Below are positions 6,433 to 13,442 of a DNA stretch of 64,000 nucleotides, one piece after another. Under the pieces are notes generated by a model. The model did no database searches. It saw only the letters and a program-made list of their open reading frames with translations, and had not been told where the DNA came from. Position numbers and translations under genes: made by a program. Each line of letters begins with the position of its first letter. Position 1 is the stretch's first letter. The stretch spans positions 41,946 through 105,945 of the forward strand of contig NZ_AXUN02000172.1 of the NCBI RefSeq assembly GCF_000495435.3, read 5' to 3'. The DNA is from Youngiibacter fragilis 232.1. GTDB lineage: Bacteria; Bacillota; Clostridia; Clostridiales; Clostridiaceae.

Positions 6433-8004
6433 ATGCCTATAGATTTCACAAGGTTTGATTTGAGCAAGATAAGACAGATACGGCAATTCAAGATCAATTA
6501 TGAGAGTGTAAGGAATTTCGAGACTGTAGTCACAAGGGGACCGGTTCTTCAGACATATGTAGATTTTGTCCATCTGAATCCGCTGCTCCTCATGAAGACC
6601 ACTGAACAGCCAAGGCCGGAATTTTCAGATGACCTGAAGCACCTTAGGTCAGAATCGACCTTCGCATTCCCTAAGGGGAAGGTGATAGTCCTCGTCAACG
6701 ACGGGCTTTATCCGGCGATAAAGGCTTCAGTTGACCAGTATGTCAGGGACCTTGCCTATGAAGGATATTTTGCGGTAGTATATACGGTCCTGAGGGGGAC
6801 ACCAGCCCAGCTGAGAAACTTCCTGAAAGGGAAGAGACCTATTGTCGGAGCGGTAATGATAGGGAGCATTCCTGCTGCATGGTACGAGGATACTGATGGT
6901 GCCGAATTCCCTTGTGACCTGTTCTTCATGGACCTTGACGGGGACTGGAAGGACACGGATGCTGACGGGAAATATAATGAGCACACTACGAATGTGCTTC
7001 CTGAGGTCTGGGTGGGAAGGCTTTGGACTCCGACTTCGGGCGGCAATGATGCGGCACTGATAATCGACTATTTCTCAAGGAACCACAAGTTCAGAAAGGG
7101 CAGGTTCGGATGCTCCTGCGAGGGCCTTGCATACGTAGATGATGACTGGAGCGGTTTCGGTGACTGTGCCCTCGATATGGCGATACCCGCTGCCGGGATA
7201 GAAGTGGTCACAGACCATACCCAGACTGACGGAGACAGGTTCAAGGTCGAGCTTGACCAGCACAGGGGTTGGCTGCAGGTATGCACCCACTCAAATCCGG
7301 GGCTGCATTCCTTCAAGGTTCCCGGAGCTCCAACTGAGTACGTGTACAACACCTACCTCAGGGATACCAATGCGCCGAATGCCTATTTCTACAACCTCTT
7401 CGCCTGCAGCAGCGCACTCTTCACTCAGGCTGAATATATGGCGGGCTGGTACATATTTGACAAGGCGGGAGGCCAGGTAAGCAACGGTATGGCAGCTGTA
7501 GGAAGTGCCAAATCAGGATCGATGCTCTACTTCGAGAATTTCTACGCACCGATGGGTGCCGGCAAGGTTGTCGGAGATGCATATGTTGACTGGTGGAAAT
7601 GCCTTGGACTGACACATGATGCGAATGAGATACACTGGCATTACGGCATGGTCCTCCTCGGTGACCCTACGATTAACTGGTTCACAGGGGCGGTACCTGT
7701 ACCAAGGACTCCGAGGAACGGGTCGGTGTTCGACCACTTCCCGAGGACAATGAGGCTGAGCTGGAATCCTGTACCGATAGCAGGGGCAAAGTACAGGGTT
7801 GAAATTGATGCCTTCGGAGCGAAGAACGCAGGAAAATGGGCCGCTGAGACAGGTCAGACATGGCTGGTTTCAGGACTGCTCAATACCACAAGCTATGACC
7901 ACGTGTTTGTCGGAGCACAAAGGGGAAGGTGGAGAGTAAGGTCCATAGTCAACAACATAAGCGCACCGTGGAGCGACTGGAGCTACTTCAGGTTTACTGT
8001 ATGA
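6433..8004 (+). CDS. Gingipain-like C25 family peptidase, cytoplasmic
   Basis: A 523-residue protein. Residues about 80-415 look like a gingipain/C25 caspase-fold domain. They contain a Ca-loop-like stretch DLDGDWKDTDADG, then EVWVGRL, then His286 in CTHSNPG, then Cys325 in LFACSSALF, then the family-typical NGMAAVGSAKSG, FENFY and GMVLLGDPT. The C-terminal 100 residues resemble a fibronectin-III/Ig-like beta sandwich, as in secreted C25 enzymes. Unlike classical gingipains there is no signal peptide, so the protein is probably intracellular. It is the third distinct clan-CD peptidase in the operon. It starts at an ATG with AAAGGAGG upstream, and the next gene overlaps its stop. Substrate specificity cannot be read from sequence. 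Confidence 0.83.
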   Translation: MPIDFTRFDLSKIRQIRQFKINYESVRNFETVVTRGPVLQTYVDFVHLNPLLLMKTTEQPRPEFSDDLKHLRSESTFAFPKGKVIVLVNDGLYPAIKASVDQYVRDLAYEGYFAVVYTVLRGTPAQLRNFLKGKRPIVGAVMIGSIPAAWYEDTDGAEFPCDLFFMDLDGDWKDTDADGKYNEHTTNVLPEVWVGRLWTPTSGGNDAALIIDYFSRNHKFRKGRFGCSCEGLAYVDDDWSGFGDCALDMAIPAAGIEVVTDHTQTDGDRFKVELDQHRGWLQVCTHSNPGLHSFKVPGAPTEYVYNTYLRDTNAPNAYFYNLFACSSALFTQAEYMAGWYIFDKAGGQVSNGMAAVGSAKSGSMLYFENFYAPMGAGKVVGDAYVDWWKCLGLTHDANEIHWHYGMVLLGDPTINWFTGAVPVPRTPRNGSVFDHFPRTMRLSWNPVPIAGAKYRVEIDAFGAKNAGKWAAETGQTWLVSGLLNTTSYDHVFVGAQRGRWRVRSIVNNISAPWSDWSYFRFTV

Positions 8005-8273
8005 TCCGGGAGGTAAGGGGGAGGCTCAGATTCGGGCCGTCTCCCTGCCTTGAGATACCCTGCATGCCTGGCACCGCTTTCCAGGTCAGGGAAGGGGACG
8101 ACCTGTGGCTATTGAGGTATGATGGAAGGCTCCTTGACTGGGGGGATGAGGCAGAAGGGATTCATCTGGTTGAAGGAATGGATGTAAAGCTTGTGGGAAC
8201 TGAAGGCGTTTTAAAGGATATGTATGGCATGGAGCATCTTGTGATGGACCTTGTAAGGATTGAGAAGATATAG
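8001..8273 (+). CDS. Small beta-rich hypothetical protein
   Basis: A 90-residue protein whose ATG at 8001 overlaps the stop of the C25 gene (ATGA), so translation is probably coupled; the frame is open further upstream inside the preceding gene, but that is not used as the start. The sequence alternates hydrophobic and charged residues, with repeated Gly-Asp turns (REGDD, EGMD), suggesting a small beta barrel. It has two cysteines and no membrane segment. I do not recognise a family. Its place directly after the C25 peptidase makes an inhibitor, chaperone or cofactor of that enzyme possible; this is inference. Confidence 0.65.
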   Translation: MIREVRGRLRFGPSPCLEIPCMPGTAFQVREGDDLWLLRYDGRLLDWGDEAEGIHLVEGMDVKLVGTEGVLKDMYGMEHLVMDLVRIEKI

Positions 8274-8301
8274 ACTTATCTGCTGATGGAAGGAGGGATT
8301 C

Positions 8302-9375
8302 ATGCAATTGGACATCAAGACTGTAAAGGGAATAACTCAAAAAATTGCTGAGAAGCTTGCAGAATCAAAGATCAACACTGTTGAAGGCCTGAGGGCGGCG
8401 ACAAGGACGACGGCAATGAGAACTGAGCTTTCAAAAAAGACAGGGATAAGCTATGGTCAGCTGTACAGCTTATCAAAGCAGGCTGAGCTTCTTGGCATAG
8501 GCGGAATGACAGGAGAAAATGCCGAGACGCTGGTCAGGGCAGGCATAAGGAGCATTTCTGACCTTTCCTGGGCTCTGACCTCAAGCATCGGGACATTCCT
8601 GAGAACGATGGAAAGGTCCGGAGCCCTGAAGCAGTCAGGGCCTGGAGCTGCTGAGCTTGAGCTGTTGAAAGAGGCGGCAAGGAAGCAGAAGTCAAAATTC
8701 GAGCCTGACAAGGATGATTTGGTAAATCCGTACATCGAATTTGAAAAGGAGCGGAAGGTGACAGTTCCTGAAGGGGCTGTGCACAGAGGGGGAGGTGAGG
8801 AGACTATCGGCTTCTTCAGCGGAATAAAGGATATCATGGTTGATATCGGAGAAGGCATAGCGGAGGCTCAGCATGCACTGGACCTTAGCTCCATGGATAT
8901 CCAGAATTCCATACTTGACGACCCGGAGCTTGCAGCCTATGGCTTCAACGCAAGCTGGTACACCATTCCGGAGGCAACCTTCACATTGAAGATGGAATAT
9001 GCGGTAACTGAAGAGAAGTCATCATCAGGCACCACAACCATCCGCAGGTTCCTTGTCAGTCCGTCAAACGCAAGATACAACAACTACTTCAAGTCACAGG
9101 AATCGGCCTCGAGCACAATTTCAATGAGGTTCGTTCCGATACCGCCGCCGGACAGGTTCACGGACAGGATAGCCATGCCTGACCTTTTGGGGATGGAACA
9201 CGATGAAGCCCTTGAAGAGCTCAGGCTATTGAGGATCCCTCTGGGAAACGTGGATTCAATAGTGGGAGCCACGAGCAGCGGCAAAGCCACGGAGGTCACC
9301 TGGCAGTCAGTTGATGCTGGAAAGATCCTCAAGATTGGTGAAAAGGTCAGCCTGAAGGTTACTGCCAGAACGTAA
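8302..9375 (+). CDS. HhH (DUF4332-like) – shared beta domain – PASTA-like protein
   Basis: A 357-residue cytoplasmic protein with three parts. Residues 1-105 contain two helix-hairpin-helix-like units (IAEKLAESKINTVEGL and ETLVRAGIRSISDL), as in DUF4332-type domains. Residues about 175-285 hold a helix (IGEGIAEAQHALD) followed by a beta domain (NASWYTIPEATFTLKMEYAV … STISMRFVPIPPP) that recurs in the genes at 10348 and 10978. Residues 292-354 resemble a PASTA repeat (MPDLLGMEHDEALEELR … GKILKIGEKVSLKV). PASTA domains normally lie outside the cell on kinases and penicillin-binding proteins; here no membrane segment is present. AAGGAGGG lies 7 nt before the ATG. Function unknown, probably a scaffold or sensor of the system. 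Confidence 0.75.
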   Translation: MQLDIKTVKGITQKIAEKLAESKINTVEGLRAATRTTAMRTELSKKTGISYGQLYSLSKQAELLGIGGMTGENAETLVRAGIRSISDLSWALTSSIGTFLRTMERSGALKQSGPGAAELELLKEAARKQKSKFEPDKDDLVNPYIEFEKERKVTVPEGAVHRGGGEETIGFFSGIKDIMVDIGEGIAEAQHALDLSSMDIQNSILDDPELAAYGFNASWYTIPEATFTLKMEYAVTEEKSSSGTTTIRRFLVSPSNARYNNYFKSQESASSTISMRFVPIPPPDRFTDRIAMPDLLGMEHDEALEELRLLRIPLGNVDSIVGATSSGKATEVTWQSVDAGKILKIGEKVSLKVTART

Positions 9376-9393
9376 GCTAAGAGGAGGGAACAT

Positions 9394-10326
9394 ATGCCGG
9401 ACAATATAGAGCTGAACAGACTTCAGACCGTTCTGAGGACCAAGGAGAATCTCATAACGAGGCTTACGGGTGAGAAGGAGGCTCTTCTTTCTGAAAAGGC
9501 GGTTCTTGCAAATCAGGTCGCACAGCACGTCACGACAATAAGAAGCCTTGAGAGGGAAAAGCTTGCAGCTGAGACCAGACTGAATGGGGCCATAGAGGCA
9601 GAAAAGAGGCTAAGTACCGCGAAGGATAACCAGATACTGAAGCTTCAGGAGGAGAAGACAAGCCTCTTTGCCCAGGTAAGCCAGAACCTTTCACAGATAC
9701 AGAGCCTGCAGCAGGAGAAGAAGGTCCTTGAGAACAGCTACAAGGTTCAGATGGAGACGGAGAGGAAGGCTGCTGCGTTGAAGGACGCTGAGATTTCAAG
9801 GCTCAAGGAGACCATAGCCGAGCTTTCAAGAGGAGCAGGTGCGGGGGAGGAAGTGCTTAAGGAGCTTACATCAGCTCAGCTTAACCTCACGCAGGTAACG
9901 CTGCATGACAAGATGGTCATGCAGCAGCTTGTTGAGGCACAATCCATGAACCTCATAAGTGAAGACAGGATAAGGAGGCTTGGGGTTCAGGTAGAGGACC
10001 TGACGAAAACAATAGCAGAACTCCAGCTGGACAGGACAGGGATAAGGGCAGAGCTTGAGATACTCCGGAAAAGGTTCGAAACTTCATTTTCAGCAGAGGA
10101 GCTATCAGGGTACCTTAACAGCGCTGTGGACACCTTCAACATGCAGGAGAACACATCAGACCCGAATGTCAACTACATCATAAACGGACTTGACCTTCAG
10201 CTGAAGGCGAAGCTTTTCAAGGACGACCAGGACAGGATGATGCTGACTGGTGCAGATGTGGCTTCAAAAAGCGAAAACACCATAAGCACACTTAACATTT
10301 CGATAAGAGCAGTACCGAAGATCTAA
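9394..10326 (+). CDS. Coiled-coil protein with C-terminal shared beta domain
   Basis: A 310-residue protein. Residues about 1-150 and 185-230 are long, uninterrupted, Lys/Glu/Gln-rich helices with regular leucine spacing, a strong coiled coil. The C-terminal 75 residues (IINGLDLQLKAKLF … ISTLNISIRAVPKI) end like the beta domains of the three neighbours (…SSTISMRFVPIPPP, …SSLLRTKITPLPPN), suggesting a divergent fourth copy. There is no signal peptide or membrane helix. The start is an ATG with AGGAGGG 8 nt upstream. The architecture suggests an oligomerising rod or scaffold that carries the same head domain as the other members. No enzyme motif seen. Confidence 0.75.
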   Translation: MPDNIELNRLQTVLRTKENLITRLTGEKEALLSEKAVLANQVAQHVTTIRSLEREKLAAETRLNGAIEAEKRLSTAKDNQILKLQEEKTSLFAQVSQNLSQIQSLQQEKKVLENSYKVQMETERKAAALKDAEISRLKETIAELSRGAGAGEEVLKELTSAQLNLTQVTLHDKMVMQQLVEAQSMNLISEDRIRRLGVQVEDLTKTIAELQLDRTGIRAELEILRKRFETSFSAEELSGYLNSAVDTFNMQENTSDPNVNYIINGLDLQLKAKLFKDDQDRMMLTGADVASKSENTISTLNISIRAVPKI

Positions 10327-10347
10327 GACAAAAAGAAAGGAGGAATT

Positions 10348-10953
10348 TTGATGCCAAACGTAGGACAGGAGCTTCTGAACGTACCTTTCCCGGAAATGGT
10401 CCTGAAGCTCGCTTCAGCGATAGCGGAAGGCCAGTTCAAGCTTGACATGGTCAGCTGCAGGATTGCAAAGATGATGGGTGACCCGAAGCAGGCTTCGGTT
10501 TCCCTTCCGGACCTGACCAGCGATGACAATGAAACTATCAAGACTTCACTGATAGGCGCGGGTTTCCAGCCGACATTCTACCAGTTCACGGACACGATTA
10601 TAGAGGTGAAGATGGCGATAACCATGAACCAGACCTTCGAGTCCACATTTTCAACCAGTGCTTCTGGTGGTTTCATGTGCTTTGCTGCATCCGTCAACGC
10701 ATCCTTCTCATCCAAGTATTCCTACAGCGTTGAAGGGTCCAGCCTCTTGAGGACAAAGATCACGCCCCTACCCCCGAACACCTTCATGCAGAGGATACTG
10801 GACATGAAGGCGCAGAAGCTTCAGCAGGAATTCCAGCTCAAGCTGAAACAGCAGGAGCTCGAGATGAAGAAGGCCGAGGCTGCCCTGAAGGTGGAGACTG
10901 ACAAGATAGAAGAGGAGATCAAGAAGCTTGAGGATACGAAACCTACTCCATAG
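10348..10953 (+). CDS. Paralogue A of a conserved pair (N-terminal GQELLNVPFP module)
   Basis: A 201-residue protein, clearly homologous to the next gene. The N terminus has GQELLNVPFP.MV..LASAIA, then a helix with LD..S, then GAGFQPTFYQF.(T/E)TIIEVKMAITM, a serine-rich loop, ASFSSKYSYS.EGSSLLRTKI.PLPPN, and a C-terminal charged helix of about 55 residues with coiled-coil character. I do not recognise a named domain. Two closely related copies in tandem, plus more distant copies in the preceding genes, suggest subunits of a hetero-oligomer. Its start has AAGGAGG 8 nt upstream. It is cytoplasmic by composition. Confidence 0.78.
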   Translation: MMPNVGQELLNVPFPEMVLKLASAIAEGQFKLDMVSCRIAKMMGDPKQASVSLPDLTSDDNETIKTSLIGAGFQPTFYQFTDTIIEVKMAITMNQTFESTFSTSASGGFMCFAASVNASFSSKYSYSVEGSSLLRTKITPLPPNTFMQRILDMKAQKLQQEFQLKLKQQELEMKKAEAALKVETDKIEEEIKKLEDTKPTP

Positions 10954-10977
10954 TATGAAATAAAAGGAGGGAATAGC

Positions 10978-11589
10978 ATGGGAATAGGGCAGGAACTTCT
11001 TAACGTCCCCTTTCCGCAGATGGTATATCAGCTGGCTTCAGCCATAGCAAGAAGCCAGTCGCTGCTGGACAGGGAATCGATCGAGATACTCAAGGTAATG
11101 GGAAACAAGGAGCTTGCACCGGTTTTCCTCCCTGCCATCAAGATCGAAGGCGGAGAGGTGGTTGAGGATGAGATAGAGACCTCGATGGTAGGTGCTGGCT
11201 TCCAGCCAACCTTCTATCAGTTCGCGGAAACCATAATCGAGGTGAAGATGGCCATAACCATGAGCCGGGAAACTGAGTATGCAAGTGAGACCAAGGGGGA
11301 GGTAAAGACCACATCCACGACGTCGAAGTGGTGGAACCTTTCAAGGAAGACAGTTGTGACAACAACACCAATAGATGCCTCATATTCGAGCAAATACAAC
11401 TATACACAGGAAGGCTCCAGCCTCATAAGGACAAGGCTTGTTCCGGTGCCGCCAAACTCGATAATACAAAGGCAGCTGGATATGAGGAGCCAGGCCATGC
11501 AGCTGATGTTCGAGCTGGATATGAAGAAGCTTGAACTGGCACTTGAAGAGAAGAAGCAGGCACTCATGAAGGAGATCGATGAGCTGTAA
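10978..11589 (+). CDS. Paralogue B of the conserved pair
   Basis: A 203-residue homologue of the preceding protein with the same order: GQELLNVPFPQMV, LASAIA, LD..S, GAGFQPTFYQFAETIIEVKMAITM, then a longer and threonine-rich central loop (residues about 97-132, containing KTTSTTSKWW), ASYSSKYNYTQEGSSLIRTRLVPVPPN and a C-terminal coiled-coil helix. The loop is the main difference between the two paralogues, which is where partner or ligand specificity might lie. AAAGGAGG precedes the ATG. The gene likely arose by tandem duplication; both copies are intact, which argues that each has kept its own role. Confidence 0.78.
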   Translation: MGIGQELLNVPFPQMVYQLASAIARSQSLLDRESIEILKVMGNKELAPVFLPAIKIEGGEVVEDEIETSMVGAGFQPTFYQFAETIIEVKMAITMSRETEYASETKGEVKTTSTTSKWWNLSRKTVVTTTPIDASYSSKYNYTQEGSSLIRTRLVPVPPNSIIQRQLDMRSQAMQLMFELDMKKLELALEEKKQALMKEIDEL

Positions 11590-12349
11590 CATGCATGGAC
11601 ACACCAATATGTTCGGTGGTGATCAGGTGGCGGACTACGAACAGAAGACCGATATAGCCAAGAAGATAATTGAAGAGTCACTGCTGCTCGATTCCGGACT
11701 GTTCGACGATGAGACTGAGGCTCTAACCACAGCACCAGTTGCACAGGAAGCGGTAAGAACTGAAGAGGATACTGAAGGCAGCAGTGACGATGCCATGGAT
11801 GCTGGTTTTTCAGTCACATTCGATGGCGAAAGGGTTTTATCAGACACAAGGAAGGCACAGCTTGAGGCAATAAGATATTTTTTGAAATCAGAAACCATCC
11901 CCAAAAATGGTAAAGCCAGAAAAAAAGAGAAGCTTAAGATGCCTGAAAAGACAAAGGTCAAAGTGACCAGGCCGCTTAATGGCATGCAGCAAAGGCCAGT
12001 GGCGAAGCCAGACAAACCACAGGTCCGAAGTCATGGAAGGTCTGAAATGACTTTGGAATATAATGAGGATTTCAAAAGGGTACGGGTAAAGAATAAGGAA
12101 CCAGAAAGCAAATTTGCAATCCGGGATATGAGATCCAAGCCGGGGACGGAAGAAAAGGCCAAAAAACTTGATATGGGTGAAAACAAGGGCCCTTTGCCAG
12201 AATGCGCGAATAGGAGCATTCAAGTCAAAGCCAAGGTCAAGCCGGATAAGCTGATGAGCATGGCAATGGGAGCTGTGAATTCGGGGATGGATATGAAGTC
12301 GGGGATGGATATGGAGCCGGAAGGCATCAGGGAATACTTCAGGAGGTGA
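11579..12349 (+). CDS. Charged, low-complexity hypothetical protein
   Basis: A 256-residue protein whose ATG overlaps the end of paralogue B and has AAGGAG 4 nt upstream. Alternative in-frame ATGs lie at 11591 and 11609. Residues 15-80 are acidic, residues about 95-225 are very Lys/Arg/Pro-rich and probably disordered, and the C terminus repeats SGMDMKSGMDME. One short hydrophobic helix (RKAQLEAIRYFL) could be a docking motif. There is no recognised domain and no membrane segment. A flexible linker, a nucleic-acid-binding tail or a protease substrate of the neighbouring caspase (many basic cut sites) are options; none can be decided here. Slightly more A-rich than its neighbours. Confidence 0.7.
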   Translation: MSCNMHGHTNMFGGDQVADYEQKTDIAKKIIEESLLLDSGLFDDETEALTTAPVAQEAVRTEEDTEGSSDDAMDAGFSVTFDGERVLSDTRKAQLEAIRYFLKSETIPKNGKARKKEKLKMPEKTKVKVTRPLNGMQQRPVAKPDKPQVRSHGRSEMTLEYNEDFKRVRVKNKEPESKFAIRDMRSKPGTEEKAKKLDMGENKGPLPECANRSIQVKAKVKPDKLMSMAMGAVNSGMDMKSGMDMEPEGIREYFRR

Positions 12350-12353
12350 CATT

Positions 12354-12809
12354 TTGGACGAGAGAATATTCGAAGAGGTTGCAAGGCAGCTTAAGTCACT
12401 TCATAATGCCTCATATGAGCTGATAAGGGAAGGAAGGTATGATGAAGCGGGAAGGCTCCTGATCAGCGCAGGAGAAATATCCAGCCTTACAGGCTACAGG
12501 GATGGTATGGGAATGAGCTGCATGAGCCTTTCAAACCTTGAGGCCATAAAGGGTGACTGTATGAAGGCGATCGGGTACGCAAGGGCTTCATTTGAATACC
12601 TTGAAAAGGGATCAGACCGCACCAGGGCGGAAGAGCTCCTTGACAGGCTTTCAGTTGCTGCAGTCAAGCTCGGCATGGAAAAGGAAAGGAACGGATGCTT
12701 TGGTGAGGCCTTGAGCCTATATTCAGCTGCGCTTCCACGACTTGAAGGAAAGAGAAGGGAAGCTGTCGAGAGAGAGATAAGCCTTCTGGAGGGAGTGCAG
12801 AATGGGTAA
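12354..12809 (+). CDS. TPR-like helical repeat protein (short)
   Basis: A 151-residue all-helical protein with TPR-style helix pairs: ASYELIREGRYDEAGRLL, MGMSCMSLSNLEAIKGDCMKAIGYAR and NGCFGEALSLYSAALPRL. It starts with TTG at 12354, chosen because AGGAGGTGA lies at 12341-12349. It overlaps the next TPR gene by 8 bp, so the two are coupled. TPR proteins act as protein-binding adaptors, and CHAT and caspase-like peptidases are often fused to or associated with TPRs. Here I infer that this pair forms the recognition or regulatory arm of the peptidase system. Confidence 0.78.
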   Translation: MDERIFEEVARQLKSLHNASYELIREGRYDEAGRLLISAGEISSLTGYRDGMGMSCMSLSNLEAIKGDCMKAIGYARASFEYLEKGSDRTRAEELLDRLSVAAVKLGMEKERNGCFGEALSLYSAALPRLEGKRREAVEREISLLEGVQNG

Positions 12810-13407
12810 TGTGATTGCTGAGGCCCTTGTAAGGTTCAACAAGGATGCGGTAATGGAAATTTCAAGAGGGAACCTCAAGGAAGCGCTCGTGATATTCGAG
12901 CAGAGCCTGGCAGTGGAGGAAAAGCTGAAGCTGGGGCCGGAGCTTCCAAAGACCCTTGTCAACATAGCAAGCCTTCACATGCTCATGGGAGATTTTAAAT
13001 CTGCACTCGAGAAAGCAGAGAGGGCGATCGAAGGATTCAGGAAGCTTGGCTGCAGGCAGGAAGAGGAAAAGGCGGGCCTGCTTGCGGGAAGGATATGCTT
13101 GCGCCTGGAAGACCTGAATAAGGCTTTCGGGTATTTCAGAAATGTTTCTGAGAAATCAAAGGAAAGCGAAATCAAAGGGGAGGCATATCTGGAAATGTCA
13201 GCTATCTTGTTCATCAAGAAGGATTACCCTAAAGCCCAGGACCACATTGCACAGGCGATTGCATATTTCGGGCATGCCGGAAGGAAGGACCTTCTTAAGA
13301 TGGCATACCATAAGCGTGCAGAATACTTCAGGAGCCTGAAGAAGGAGGATCTTGCAAGACAGGATGACATCCGGGCGAGAGGCCTGGAATCAAGCATGGA
13401 AATTTGA
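12802..13407 (+). CDS. TPR repeat protein
   Basis: A 201-residue protein with about four to five tetratricopeptide-like repeats, for example AVMEISRGNLKEALVIFEQS, ASLHMLMGDFKSALEKAERA, RICLRLEDLNKAFGYFRNV and SAILFIKKDYPKAQDHIAQA. Canonical Gly/Ala/Ala and Tyr/Phe positions are visible. No other domain is present. It is the last gene of the operon, followed immediately by a bidirectional terminator. It probably works with the preceding short TPR protein as a partner-binding adaptor of the CHAT or caspase component; this is inference from context. Confidence 0.85.
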   Translation: MGNVIAEALVRFNKDAVMEISRGNLKEALVIFEQSLAVEEKLKLGPELPKTLVNIASLHMLMGDFKSALEKAERAIEGFRKLGCRQEEEKAGLLAGRICLRLEDLNKAFGYFRNVSEKSKESEIKGEAYLEMSAILFIKKDYPKAQDHIAQAIAYFGHAGRKDLLKMAYHKRAEYFRSLKKEDLARQDDIRARGLESSMEI

Positions 13408-13408
13408 A

Positions 13409-13442
13409 AAGGCTGGCACCTGTGATCAACAGGGGCCAGCCT
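13409..13442. terminator. Bidirectional terminator closing the peptidase operon
   Basis: AGGCTGGC…CCTGT pairs with ACAGG…GCCAGCCT around a TGATCA centre, with A and T tracts outside. It separates the 12-gene operon from the convergent MATE gene. Confidence 0.85.

Noticed and set aside
8302..11589. Phage tail, gas vesicle or contractile injection structural genes
   Set aside because: No sheath, tube, baseplate, GvpA or AAA unfoldase motifs in or near the operon.
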